Assembly: GCF_900411315.1 (NCBI RefSeq)
Contig: NZ_LS990887.1
Location: forward strand, 1,552,757-1,602,960
Source of the DNA: Corynebacterium senegalense
Lineage (GTDB): Bacteria > Actinomycetota > Actinomycetes > Mycobacteriales > Mycobacteriaceae
Direction: 5' to 3'
Length of the DNA stretch: 50,204 nucleotides
A program made the translations under genes and the position numbers. Positions 1 to 7,920 of this stretch are shown one piece after another. The stretch's first letter is position 1, and each line of letters opens with the position of its first letter. Below the pieces are notes generated by a model that saw only the letters and a program-made list of their open reading frames with translations, made no database searches and had not been told where the DNA came from.

Positions 1-113
1 AGTGTAGCGGGTGGGAGGGGTGGGCGCTACAAAGGCACACACATTTATGGGCCCTCCTTCAGAGCCCCCAGGAAGTGATCCAATTCTTCCAATACGTGCG
101 GTGTGGATAGGGA

Positions 114-818
114 CTAAAGGAAAGTTTTCAAATCTCGATCGAGCATCGCCGCTAGATCTATGCACGCTTGGTGGCATTCTCGGGGATTGAGGCGGGTGTC
201 GGTGCCAGTAATCGGTACCCCGCTCGGGGCGAAGGATTCGTGGTGGGCAATTCTGTTTCTGATCTGGCGTACAGGGAATACTTTCGTGTACACCCACTCA
301 CGGGTGAGGCCGCGATTATCGAATTCCGGATCTTGCTGGCGCGCAAGTTGCCGAGCTCCCGGGAATACGAGGTTTAATGCCTTTGCATCCCAGATCCTGT
401 CGTGATCGGCCTTATTGAAGGGAGCGGGAAGCCCTGACGCGTCTCCCTTGTCCAGCATGTTTGTCCACGTGCGGAACATAGATGCAGCCACAACTCGGCC
501 CCCCAATTTCTTGTTCCGCGGCGCGCTTCCATTGGTGTACCTCTTGGGGAGGCTGTCCCACGATTCGGAGATGTTCTCGCGGACCCGGTTGTCGAACCCC
601 ACTTCGACTCGCGCGTACCAATCGTCCCCGTACTTTTCTGTCAGGTAACGGTGGAGAGAATTGCGTAGCGCGACTTCGAGGTAGGAGATGTCTTGGAAGA
701 GTTGTGCGCTGAGGCGGCGATCGAGTGCATAAAGCTCAAGGGCCTTCTCCTCACAATTCCAGGTGTTGTCCAAGTACGGTTTGAGCCGGTCGCTGGATAT
801 CCATTCAATATTGATCAC
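114..818 (-). CDS. Abi-family (HEPN-like) abortive infection protein
   Basis: This 234-residue protein resembles the Abi_2/AbiD-F family, whose members abort phage infection and are thought to be HEPN-type RNases. The key motif is near the C-terminus at residues 187-192 (RNRIAH). It fits the HEPN Rx4H signature, with R187 and H192 as presumed catalytic residues. An N-terminal helical segment (about 28-60, YALDRRLSAQLFQDISYLEVALRN-like) is also typical. The start is a GTG at 816-818 preceded by AGGGGA about 6 nt upstream. The gene stands alone and is visibly AT-richer than the hut-like genes beside it, which suggests horizontal acquisition. There is no partner antitoxin gene within the window, although the left side is cut by the window edge. 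Family call fairly sure; defence role inferred. Confidence 0.8.
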   Translation of the reverse strand: MINIEWISSDRLKPYLDNTWNCEEKALELYALDRRLSAQLFQDISYLEVALRNSLHRYLTEKYGDDWYARVEVGFDNRVRENISESWDSLPKRYTNGSAPRNKKLGGRVVAASMFRTWTNMLDKGDASGLPAPFNKADHDRIWDAKALNLVFPGARQLARQQDPEFDNRGLTREWVYTKVFPVRQIRNRIAHHESFAPSGVPITGTDTRLNPRECHQACIDLAAMLDRDLKTFL

Positions 819-885
819 TTAGATTCCCCTGCGTGGACGAGGTGTTGAAAAATCGGTCTCAATTGGGTATTGTTTCATTTGTAGT

Positions 886-942
886 CCCCTCCCATTCAAA
901 GTCACCCGTTCAGCGGACTGGCTGAGGAGGGGTTTTCTTTTT
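886..942 (+). terminator. Terminator-like hairpin with T tract
   Basis: CCCCTCC at 886-892 pairs with GGAGGGG at 926-932, followed directly by TTTTCTTTTT (933-942). The loop is long but contains a smaller CAGC/GCTG pairing. The T tract lies on the + strand, yet no + strand gene precedes it here. It may belong to an unseen or lost transcript, or be a relic of the inserted Abi gene. Confidence 0.4.
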
Positions 943-962
943 GCATGCCCGGCAGTCGGGGG

Positions 963-1703
963 TTAAGGGTTAAAAAACTTCCCCGCCACCCGCCGCGCCG
1001 CAGCCGCCAGACGGCCGACCACTTCGGCCCGCCCCGCCTCGTCGCGGCTGCCGGCCTCGAAGGTGGCGGCGAGGGCCGCGGCTGGCCTGCCGAGGTGGTC
1101 AACGAGTGCCACGGCAACGGACTCTTGCCCGCGCGAGACCTCCTCGACCTCGGCGTCCCACCCGCGCTCGCGGGCGAGCGCGAGCTGGGCCTTGACGGCG
1201 CGGAAGGCGCGCTGCTCGCCGGAGCCGGAGAACACGGCCTTGACCTCCGGGTCGGACAGATGTGCCACCAGGATGCGCCCGGATGCCGTCGATAAGGCGG
1301 GTAGGCGCACGCCGACCTCGGTGACGAGGGAGACCGCGCGCGGTGCGCGGGCCTCGTGGAGGTAGACGATTTCCGATCCCGCCAGCCGTGAGAGGTGGGT
1401 GGAGCCGCCGACGAAGGAGGCGATGGCCTCGAGGTCCTTCGCCGCGAGGCGGACCAGCGGCTGCTGCGTGGTGTAGGCCGAGGCGAGGCGGTAGGCGGCG
1501 AGTCCGAGCCCGTAGGTGCCCGGGCCGGGCAGGCGCACCACGTAGCCGGAGTCCTCGAGCTCCCGGAGGAGGTGGTAGGTGGTGGAGCGGGGCAGGTCCA
1601 GGGAGCGCTGGATGTGGCCGGCGGAGACGGGGGCGTCGGTGTCCGAGAGCAGGGTGAGCACGCGCAGGACGTTGTGGGCTGCGGGAACCTGGGGTTTCTT
1701 CAC
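963..1703 (-). CDS. IclR-family transcriptional regulator, probably HutR-like
   Basis: This 246-residue protein (from GTG at 1701-1703) has the IclR layout. An N-terminal winged helix-turn-helix covers about residues 8-65, with SAGHIQRSLDLPRSTTYHLL as the recognition region, and is followed by an effector-binding domain. It is divergent from an amino-acid permease and formimidoylglutamase. That arrangement recalls the corynebacterial HutR, an IclR-type regulator of histidine utilisation encoded beside hutG, so histidine or urocanate control is inferred. A longer reading from GTG at 1745 would run through the palindrome at 1738-1755. The shorter start is preferred because TAAAAA (minus strand, 1716-1711) lies 7 nt upstream, giving a leaderless transcript. 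Confidence 0.85.
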   Translation of the reverse strand: MKKPQVPAAHNVLRVLTLLSDTDAPVSAGHIQRSLDLPRSTTYHLLRELEDSGYVVRLPGPGTYGLGLAAYRLASAYTTQQPLVRLAAKDLEAIASFVGGSTHLSRLAGSEIVYLHEARAPRAVSLVTEVGVRLPALSTASGRILVAHLSDPEVKAVFSGSGEQRAFRAVKAQLALARERGWDAEVEEVSRGQESVAVALVDHLGRPAAALAATFEAGSRDEAGRAEVVGRLAAAARRVAGKFFNP

Positions 1704-1737
1704 GCCCCCGTTTTTACCGGGTGATTGGCCCCGCGGG

Positions 1738-1755
1738 AGTCTCACATGCGAGACT
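1738..1755. promoter_or_regulatory. Candidate IclR/HutR operator
   Basis: The 18-bp near-perfect palindrome AGTCTCACATGCGAGACT has one mismatched pair. It sits between the divergent IclR gene and permease gene and would cover the -35 region of the IclR promoter if its -10 is TAAAAA at 1716-1711 on the minus strand. Its 14-bp core TCTCACATGCGAGA has the same length and half-site layout as the published HutR motif as I remember it (TCTGwwATwCCAGA), with several differences. Confidence 0.55.
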
Positions 1756-1843
1756 GTCCGATGCTGTCCAGGTCACACTCGCGCCGAAACGTGTCTTAGG
1801 CTTCGCCCAACGATCTGGCTATCCGAAAGGGTTCACGGTTCCC

Positions 1844-3235
1844 ATGAGTAACACCACGTCCTCAGGCGGCGGCTTCTCCGTCCGCCACCTCAACTTCATC
1901 GCGCTTGGCTCAGCCATCGGCACGGGCCTGTTCTACGGCTCGGCCGGCGCGATCCAGGCCGCCGGCCCCTCGGTCCTCCTCGTGTACCTGCTCGGCGGCG
2001 CGGTGGTGTACTTCATGCTCCGCGCCCTCGGCGAGATGGCGGTGCGCCACCCCGTCACCGGTTCCTTCGCCGAATACACTCGCGCGCATCTGGGCGGGGC
2101 GGCCGGCTACCTGACGGGCTGGATGTTCGCCTTCGAGATGGTCATCGTGGCGCTGGCGGACCTCACCGCCATCGGCATCTACATGGGTTTTTGGTTCCCC
2201 GACGTGTCGCGCTGGGTGTGGATCCTCACCGCGCTGCTCATCGTCGGCGCGGCGAACCTGGCCGCCACGAAGGTCTTCGGTGAGCTGGAGTTCTGGTTCA
2301 CCATCGTCAAGATCGGCGCGGTCGTGGCCATGATTGTGGCGGGTGCTGCAGTGCTCGTCTTCGGCCTGTCCAACGCCGAGACCACCGGCCCGCAGAACCT
2401 GGTCAACGACGGCGGATTCTTCCCCAACGGCGTCGGCGGCATGATCTCCGCCTTCATCCTCGTGCTCTTCGCCTTCGGAGGCACCGAGATCATCGGCGTG
2501 GCCGGCAGCGAGGCCGCGGACCCCGCCCGCGCGGTGCCCAAGGCGATCAACACCGTGCCCGTGCGCATCCTCCTGTTCTACGTGCTGTCCATCCTGGTCA
2601 TCCTGATGATCAACCCGTGGCGCTCCATCACCGGCGAGGAGTCGCCCTTCGTCCAGATCTTCAGCGCGCTCGGCGTGCACTGGGCGGCCGCGCTGCTCAA
2701 CGTCGTGGTGATCACCGCGGCGCTGTCCGCCATCAACGCCGACACCTTCGGCGCCGGGCGCGTCCTCACCGGCCTGGCCAAGCAGAACCTCGCGCCCGCC
2801 GTGATGGCCAAGACGGTGCGCGGCGTGCCGATGATGACCACCGTCATCCTCCTGCTCGTCATGGCGGTGGGCGTGGTGCTCAACGCCCTGATTCCCGAGT
2901 CCGTCTTCGAGATCATCGCCTCCCTGGCCACCTTCGCCACCATCTTCGTCTGGCTGATGATCCTGCTCGCGCACATCGCTTCACGACGCCACATGAGCCC
3001 CGAGGAGGCCAGGCAGCTGTCCTACGGTGTGCCGCTGTGGCCGTGGGGGCAGTACTTCGCCGTGGCCTTCATCCTCTTCACCTTCGGCATCATGGCGTGG
3101 CAGCCGGACTTCCGCCTGGCCCTCGGCGTGGGCGTGGCCTTCAGCGTGATCTGCGTGGCGCTGTACTACGCCACCGGCCGCCACAAGGTCGCCGGCGTGA
3201 ACGACAAGGTCCCCGGCGGAGCGCAGGTAGGCTGA
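1844..3235 (+). CDS. Amino-acid permease (APC/AAT family), possible histidine transporter
   Basis: This protein of about 463 residues is a 12-helix permease of the amino-acid/polyamine/organocation superfamily, AAT branch (ProY/HisP/GabP type). The family hallmark is at its N-terminus: HLNFIALGSAIGTGLF, the unwound helix-1 substrate site. A second conserved stretch, LFAFGGTEIIGVAGSEAADP, is in helix 6. The start at ATG 1844 is preferred because GAAAGGG lies at 1825-1831 and the preceding extension is not protein-like. The stop is 5 bp before hutG, so the two are probably co-transcribed. A TAGGCT at 1797-1802 could be the -10. Histidine import is inferred only from neighbours; proline or aromatic amino acids are possible. 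Confidence 0.85.
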   Translation: MSNTTSSGGGFSVRHLNFIALGSAIGTGLFYGSAGAIQAAGPSVLLVYLLGGAVVYFMLRALGEMAVRHPVTGSFAEYTRAHLGGAAGYLTGWMFAFEMVIVALADLTAIGIYMGFWFPDVSRWVWILTALLIVGAANLAATKVFGELEFWFTIVKIGAVVAMIVAGAAVLVFGLSNAETTGPQNLVNDGGFFPNGVGGMISAFILVLFAFGGTEIIGVAGSEAADPARAVPKAINTVPVRILLFYVLSILVILMINPWRSITGEESPFVQIFSALGVHWAAALLNVVVITAALSAINADTFGAGRVLTGLAKQNLAPAVMAKTVRGVPMMTTVILLLVMAVGVVLNALIPESVFEIIASLATFATIFVWLMILLAHIASRRHMSPEEARQLSYGVPLWPWGQYFAVAFILFTFGIMAWQPDFRLALGVGVAFSVICVALYYATGRHKVAGVNDKVPGGAQVG

Positions 3236-3240
3236 CCGGC

Positions 3241-4194
3241 ATGAACACTGTTGAAGGCGAGCTCTACACCCCTCCCGCCGCCTGGTCCGGCCGCGACGAC
3301 GGCCCGGGCCCGGAGCACGCGCGCTGGCACAGCGCCATCGACACCTCCGGCTCCGGCGCGTGGCGCGACTCGGTGGCCGTCCTCGGCTTCGCCACCGATG
3401 AGGGCGTGGAGCGCAACGGCGGGCGCCAGGGCGCGGCCCGCGGCCCGGAGGCGCTGCGCGCCGCGCTGGGCGGGCTGGCCCTCCACCACGCGCACCCGCT
3501 CGTCGACGCGGGCACCGTCACCACCCAGGGCGCGGACCTGGAGGGCGCGCAGCGCGAGGTGAGCGACCGGGTCCGCGAACTGGTCGGGGCGGGCAACCTG
3601 GCCGTCGTGCTGGGCGGGGGACACGAGACCTCGTTTGCCACCCACCGCGGCGCCTACGAGGCGCTCGGGCCGATGCACGTGATCAACTTCGACGCCCACT
3701 TCGACCTGCGCGAGGCGGACCACCCCACCTCCGGCACCCCCTTCCGCCAGATCGCGGAGCTGGCCGGGGAGGAGTTCGACTACTCCGTCTTCGGCATCTC
3801 GGAGGCGAACAACACCGCCGTCCTCTTCGACACCGCCCGCCGACTCGGCGTGAACACCGTGCTCGACGTGGAGCTCGCCGAGCTGAGCCCGCGTGAGTGC
3901 GCCGTCGCCGCGGCAGCCGCGGTGGAGGGCGACAAGCCCATCCACCTGAGCATCGACCTCGACGTGCTGCCCGCCGCCGTCGCGCCGGGCGTGTCGGCTC
4001 CTGCGGGCTTCGGGGTGGGCGTCGAGAAGCTGCGGGCGATGGTGACCGCCGTGGCCGCGACGGGGCGGGTGGCGCTTGTCGACGTCGTGGAGCTGAACCC
4101 GGACTTCGACGTCGACGGGCGGACCGCGAAGACCGCGGCGCGGCTCATCCACGACATCGTGGACGCGCACGTCGCGGCGGTCAGCGCCGGCTGA
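3241..4194 (+). CDS. hutG: Formimidoylglutamase
   Basis: This 317-residue enzyme of the ureohydrolase (arginase/agmatinase) family probably hydrolyses N-formimidoyl-L-glutamate to glutamate and formamide, the last step of one histidine degradation route. The binuclear manganese motifs are all present: GGGHETSFATHRG, NFDAHFDLR, SIDLDVLP and the C-terminal ELNPDFDVDGRTA. It begins 5 bp after the permease stop, so translation is likely coupled. The adjacent IclR regulator and permease fit a hut unit. hutH, hutU and hutI are not in this window and would have to lie elsewhere. Agmatinase is the main alternative, but the regulator and permease context favours HutG. Confidence 0.85.
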   Translation: MNTVEGELYTPPAAWSGRDDGPGPEHARWHSAIDTSGSGAWRDSVAVLGFATDEGVERNGGRQGAARGPEALRAALGGLALHHAHPLVDAGTVTTQGADLEGAQREVSDRVRELVGAGNLAVVLGGGHETSFATHRGAYEALGPMHVINFDAHFDLREADHPTSGTPFRQIAELAGEEFDYSVFGISEANNTAVLFDTARRLGVNTVLDVELAELSPRECAVAAAAAVEGDKPIHLSIDLDVLPAAVAPGVSAPAGFGVGVEKLRAMVTAVAATGRVALVDVVELNPDFDVDGRTAKTAARLIHDIVDAHVAAVSAG

Positions 4195-4315
4195 GGGGCG
4201 CACCGGGGATGGGACTGGGCGAAAAAATCGAAGACGTTCGTCAAAACGGCGAATTTAACCGGCGGGCTGCATATATTTAGGAGCAATTCCCACCCCATCC
4301 CCTAAGGAGGCTCCC

Positions 4316-5833
4316 ATGGAAGGGATCCTGACCACACTCAACGACCTCATCTGGTCGAACTGGCTGGTGTACCTGTGCCTCGGCGCGGGCGCCTACTTCA
4401 CCCTCGCCACCGTCTTCCTCCAGATCCGCTGCATCCCGGACATGATCAAGCAGATCTCCCAGGGCGAGAAGTCCGAGGCGGGCATCTCCTCGTTCCAGTC
4501 CCTGATGATCTCCCTGGCCGGGCGCGTCGGCGTGGGCAACATCGCCGGCGTGGCCACCGCCATCGCCTTCGGCGGCCCGGGCGCGGTGTTCTGGATGTGG
4601 ACGGTGGCGCTGCTCGGCTCGTCGACCTCCTTCATCGAGTGCACGCTCGCGCAGATCTACAAGGAGAAGGACCGCGACACCGGCGAGTACCGTGGCGGCC
4701 CCGCCTACTACATCGAGAAGGCCTACAAGCACACCGCCGCGCGCCCGTTCGCGCTGGTCTACGCCATCGTCTTCGCCGTCTCCATGATCCTGGCCACTTC
4801 CTACTTCCTGCCTGGCATCCAGGCCAACGGCGTCGCCGCGGCGATGGAGAACGCCTGGTCCGTGCCCACCTGGGTCTCGGCCGCCGGCATGTCGCTGCTG
4901 CTCGCGGTGATCATCATCGGCGGTGTCAAGCGCATCGCGACCTTCGCGTCAATGGTCGTGCCCTTCATGGCGGTGATCTACATCTTCGTCGCCATCGCGG
5001 TCCTGTTCACCAACGCCTCCCAGGTCCCCGAGGTCTTCGGCCTGATCTTCCGCTCCGCCTTCGACAAGGAGGCCGCTTTCTCCGGCTTGCTCGGCGCGGC
5101 GATCATGTGGGGCGTCAAGCGCGGCATCTACTCCAACGAGGCGGGCCAGGGCACCGGCCCGCAGTCGGCCGCCGCCGCCGAGGTCTCCCACCCTGCAAAG
5201 CAGGGCTTCGTCCAGGCCTTCGCCGTTTACGTGGACACGCTGTTCATCTGCTCGGCCACGGCCTTCATCATCATCTCCACCGACATGTACAAGGTCTTCG
5301 AGGGTGAGTCGGAGGACGGCGCGGTGCGCTACGCCGGGTCGCTGCCCGACGGCGTCCCGGTCGGCCCCGGCTTCGTCCAGGAGGGCCTCAACTCCTTCGC
5401 CGCAGGCATCGGGCCGTCGTTCGTCGCTCTGGCCATCATGTTCTTCGCCTTCACCACGGTGCTGGCCTACTACTACATGTCCGAGGTCAACTTCGCCTAC
5501 CTCAACCGCTGGGTCCACAACGACACCGCGCGCCGCGTGATCATCTGGGCGCTGCGCGTGCTCATCGTCGTCTCCGTGTTCATCGGCGCGACGAGCACCC
5601 CGGGCAGCGCCTGGGCGCTCGGCGACATCGGCGTGGGCACCACCGCCTGGCTCAACATCGTGGCCATCCTCGTGCTGCAGCGCCCCGCGCTGCAGTGCCT
5701 GTGGGACTACCGACGCCAGAAGAAGGCCGGCCACGACCCGCAGTTCGACCCGGAGGCTCTGGGCATCCGGAACGCCGACTTCTGGGAGCAGCGCAAGGCG
5801 GACATGGTCGCCGCCGGCACCTGGCGCTCGTAA
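4316..5833 (+). CDS. Alanine/glycine:cation symporter (AGCS family)
   Basis: This 505-residue multi-helix membrane protein belongs to the AGCS (AlsT/GlnT/DagA) family of sodium-coupled amino-acid importers. Family landmarks are SLAGRVGVGNIAGVATAIAFGGPGAVFWMW near residues 62-91 and GVKRGIYSNEAGQGTGPQSAAAA in the middle. The start ATG at 4316 has a perfect AAGGAGG at 4304-4310. An AT-rich TATATT at 4272-4277 could be a -10, so it may be transcribed separately from hutG 121 bp upstream. The substrate may be alanine, glycine or glutamine; proximity to hutG suggests a link to nitrogen nutrition but does not prove it. Confidence 0.9.
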   Translation: MEGILTTLNDLIWSNWLVYLCLGAGAYFTLATVFLQIRCIPDMIKQISQGEKSEAGISSFQSLMISLAGRVGVGNIAGVATAIAFGGPGAVFWMWTVALLGSSTSFIECTLAQIYKEKDRDTGEYRGGPAYYIEKAYKHTAARPFALVYAIVFAVSMILATSYFLPGIQANGVAAAMENAWSVPTWVSAAGMSLLLAVIIIGGVKRIATFASMVVPFMAVIYIFVAIAVLFTNASQVPEVFGLIFRSAFDKEAAFSGLLGAAIMWGVKRGIYSNEAGQGTGPQSAAAAEVSHPAKQGFVQAFAVYVDTLFICSATAFIIISTDMYKVFEGESEDGAVRYAGSLPDGVPVGPGFVQEGLNSFAAGIGPSFVALAIMFFAFTTVLAYYYMSEVNFAYLNRWVHNDTARRVIIWALRVLIVVSVFIGATSTPGSAWALGDIGVGTTAWLNIVAILVLQRPALQCLWDYRRQKKAGHDPQFDPEALGIRNADFWEQRKADMVAAGTWRS

Positions 5834-5855
5834 TCTCTTAGGCGCTCCCAGCGAG

Positions 5856-7175
5856 CTAGCGCAGCGAGGAGAACAGCGCCTCGGCGGCCACGTCGTCCCA
5901 CACGAGGACGTTGCCCACCTCGGTGTCCACGAACCCGCCGACCGGCACCGTCTCGGTGGCCAGCCCGCCGCGCATCGCAAGGGCGATGCGGGCGAGGTTC
6001 CAGACGTGGTCGCCGGTGTTGACCGTGAACATCGTGGGGATGCTCAGGGCGAGCGGGATGAAGCGGAACGGGTTGAGCAGCACCCACGGAGAGGTCGCCT
6101 TCTCCGTCAGAGCCCCGAGGAACTCGCGCTGGCGCGCCACGCGGTCCAGGTCGCCCTGGGCGGTGGCGCGGGTGCGTACGTAGCCGAGGGCGGTCGGGCC
6201 GTCGAGCCCCTGGCAGCCGGGCTGCAGGTTGATGTTGGCCAGTGGGTCGTCGATAGGCTCCGCGACGCAGACGTCGACCCCGCCGACGGCGTCGACGACC
6301 CCGGCGAGCCCGCCCATGCCGATCTCCGCGTAGCGGTCCACCCGCAGCCCCGTGGCCTGCTCCACCGTCGCTGCGAGCAGCTTCGGGCCGCCGTAGGAGA
6401 AGGCGGCGTTGATCTTGTCGGAGCCGTAGCCGGGGATCTCCACGTAGGAGTCGCGGGGAATGGACACCAGCGTCGCCTGCCCGGACAGCGGCAGGTGGAG
6501 CAGCATGATCGTGTCGGTGCGGGTGCTGCCGATGTCGCCGCCGGTGCCGAGGCGCGCCGCGTCCTCCTCGCTCAGGCCCTGCCGCGAGTCGGAGCCGACG
6601 AGCAGCCAGTTCGTCCCGGCGGTGTTCTTGATCCGCTGGTCGGGCAGCGCGTCGACGCGGGTGAGACGCGCGTCCGTGACCAACACGAGCGCCAGCAGCA
6701 GGGCCACGACAAGCCCGAGGATCGCGGTGCAGCCGGGCGCTTTGCGACGCCTCGCCCGCTCCACCGGAACCCGCGACGACGCGGCCTGCCGCGAGCGCGA
6801 CACCCGCATCGGTGCCGGCTCGGGCGCAGGTTGCTGGGCGGGGCGCTGCGTCGGGCGCTGTGCGGGGCGCTGCGTCGGGCGCTGTGCGGGGCGCTGCGTC
6901 GGGCGCTCGGCGCGGGGTGCGTAGGGAGTGCGCCGCGGCTCGTAGCGCGTCTCCTCCGCCCGCGGCGGCAGCTGCTGCCGGGGCCGCTCAGCTCGCTCGG
7001 GCCGCTCAGTTCGCTCGGGCCGCTCAGCTCGTTCGGGCCGCTTGGGTTGCTGCCCGCCGGTGTTCCTGCGGCGCACGGGGCGGCCGTAGCGGTCGACGAT
7101 GGGCCTGCCATCCTTGCCCAGTACGTATTCCCCCAGGTTGTCCCGGGGGTCGTTGGAGTGGGGGGTCTGCGGCAT
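5856..7175 (-). CDS. LytR-CpsA-Psr (LCP) family cell-wall glycopolymer ligase
   Basis: This 439-residue protein belongs to a family that, in corynebacteria and mycobacteria, attaches arabinogalactan to peptidoglycan using lipid-linked precursors. It has a long cytoplasmic N-terminus (1-147), a single membrane helix (about 148-167) and an extracellular LCP domain (about 190-355). Conserved residues include RTDT at 219-222, SIPRDS at 238-243, KINAAFSYGG at 254-263 and the RVARQR region near 345-350. The N-terminus is built of RPTQ/RPAQ and PER/AER repeats encoded by tandem DNA repeats. The gene follows the CPBP gene by 21 bp on the same strand. The neighbourhood (pheA, phosphatase, serS) matches that of C. 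glutamicum lcpB as I recall it. Confidence 0.9.
   Translation of the reverse strand: MPQTPHSNDPRDNLGEYVLGKDGRPIVDRYGRPVRRRNTGGQQPKRPERAERPERTERPERAERPRQQLPPRAEETRYEPRRTPYAPRAERPTQRPAQRPTQRPAQRPTQRPAQQPAPEPAPMRVSRSRQAASSRVPVERARRRKAPGCTAILGLVVALLLALVLVTDARLTRVDALPDQRIKNTAGTNWLLVGSDSRQGLSEEDAARLGTGGDIGSTRTDTIMLLHLPLSGQATLVSIPRDSYVEIPGYGSDKINAAFSYGGPKLLAATVEQATGLRVDRYAEIGMGGLAGVVDAVGGVDVCVAEPIDDPLANINLQPGCQGLDGPTALGYVRTRATAQGDLDRVARQREFLGALTEKATSPWVLLNPFRFIPLALSIPTMFTVNTGDHVWNLARIALAMRGGLATETVPVGGFVDTEVGNVLVWDDVAAEALFSSLR
6841..6912. repeat. 24-bp tandem repeat, three units, inside LCP gene
   Basis: Two identical 24-bp units (6841-6864, 6865-6888) are followed by a third that diverges at its end (6889-6912). 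Each unit is itself two near-identical 12-mers built on GGGCGCTG. On the minus strand they encode alternating RPTQ/RPAQ blocks, a Pro/Gln/Arg-rich disordered segment. Copy number is likely to vary by slippage. Confidence 0.9.
6983..7036. repeat. 18-bp tandem repeat, three units, inside LCP gene
   Basis: Three 18-bp units starting GCCGCTCAG (6983-7000, 7001-7018, 7019-7036) differ by single bases. They encode a PER-AER / PER-TER charged repeat in the cytoplasmic N-terminus of the LCP protein. The unit is a multiple of three, so expansion keeps the frame. Confidence 0.9.
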
Positions 7176-7196
7176 GCTGTAAGCCTAAACCACCGT

Positions 7197-7904
7197 TCAG
7201 AGTCCGAGCCAGGACAGGTCGAGCAACTGGTAGCCGAGGTAGGCGGTGGCGTCGATGAAAAAGTGCCCCAGGATGAGCGGCCAGATCCGCCCCGTCCGGT
7301 GGTAGTAGCCGGCGTAGACGACGCCCATGACGACGTTGCCGAATCCCGCCGAAACGCCCTGGTAGAGGTGGTAGGTGCCGCGCAGCACGGCCGAGGCGGC
7401 GATGGCGCGCCCCGGCGACCACCCCAGCTGCTTCAGCCGGGTGAGCAGCCACATCACCACGACGGTCTCCTCGCCGAAGGCGTTGGCGGCGGACCAGAGC
7501 AGGAGCGTAGGCAGGCGGGCGGCGTCCGTGGCCACCACGATCTCCTTGGTCCAGCCGAAGTGCAGCGCCGCGACGTAGAGGACCAGCCCCGGCACCCCGA
7601 TCAGGGCGGCCAGCCCGGCACCGCGCAGCCAGTCGCGCGCCTCCGGCGCCTTCAGCCGGGTGCCCAGCAGGTACAGGGCCAGGGCGCCCCAGGCGAAGAG
7701 GGAGAGCGCCGAGACGGCCTGGAGGGCGAGGTCGAGCCAGGAGAGGGAGGATTTGGCGTCGTTAAGCGTGATGCGTTGCTGGTTCAGCGGTGCGGGGGAG
7801 AGCAGCGAGTTGATCAGGTTGAGGGTGGCGCGCAGCCCGCTGGTGCCGAAGGTCACCGCCAGCACGATCGCGATCTCGAGGCGGGTCCGATCCCGGGAGG
7901 TCAT
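7197..7904 (-). CDS. CPBP-family intramembrane metalloprotease (CAAX-like)
   Basis: This 235-residue protein with about six hydrophobic segments belongs to the CPBP/Abi (Rce1-like) family of membrane-embedded proteases. The active-site motifs are GEETVV with E145-E146, RGTYHLYQG with H179, and GHFFID with H214. No substrate can be inferred. The start ATG at 7904 has no Shine-Dalgarno. Instead TAAAGT on the minus strand (7916-7911) lies 6 nt upstream, so the mRNA is probably leaderless. Only 16 bp separate it from divergent pheA. It precedes the LCP gene on the same strand, perhaps as an operon. Confidence 0.85.
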   Translation of the reverse strand: MTSRDRTRLEIAIVLAVTFGTSGLRATLNLINSLLSPAPLNQQRITLNDAKSSLSWLDLALQAVSALSLFAWGALALYLLGTRLKAPEARDWLRGAGLAALIGVPGLVLYVAALHFGWTKEIVVATDAARLPTLLLWSAANAFGEETVVVMWLLTRLKQLGWSPGRAIAASAVLRGTYHLYQGVSAGFGNVVMGVVYAGYYHRTGRIWPLILGHFFIDATAYLGYQLLDLSWLGL

Positions 7905-7920
7905 GCGATAACTTTAAGGC
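7905..7920. promoter_or_regulatory. Overlapping bidirectional leaderless promoter
   Basis: The 16-bp gap GCGATAACTTTAAGGC separates two divergent ATG starts. On the + strand TAACTT (7909-7914) is followed by 6 nt and pheA ATG (7921). On the - strand TAAAGT (7916-7911) is followed by 6 nt and the CPBP ATG (7904). Both starts would therefore be the transcription start itself, and the two -10 elements overlap by 4 bp. No -35 is assigned. Confidence 0.6.

Noticed and set aside
1910..2974. Long minus-strand reading (354 codons) opposite the permease gene
   Set aside because: Asp/His/Gly-rich composition typical of antisense shadow in high-GC DNA; the permease on the other strand has clear family motifs.
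6840..7040. Considered as a CRISPR array or intergenic repeat
   Set aside because: Repeats are directly tandem without spacers and lie in frame within the LCP coding sequence.
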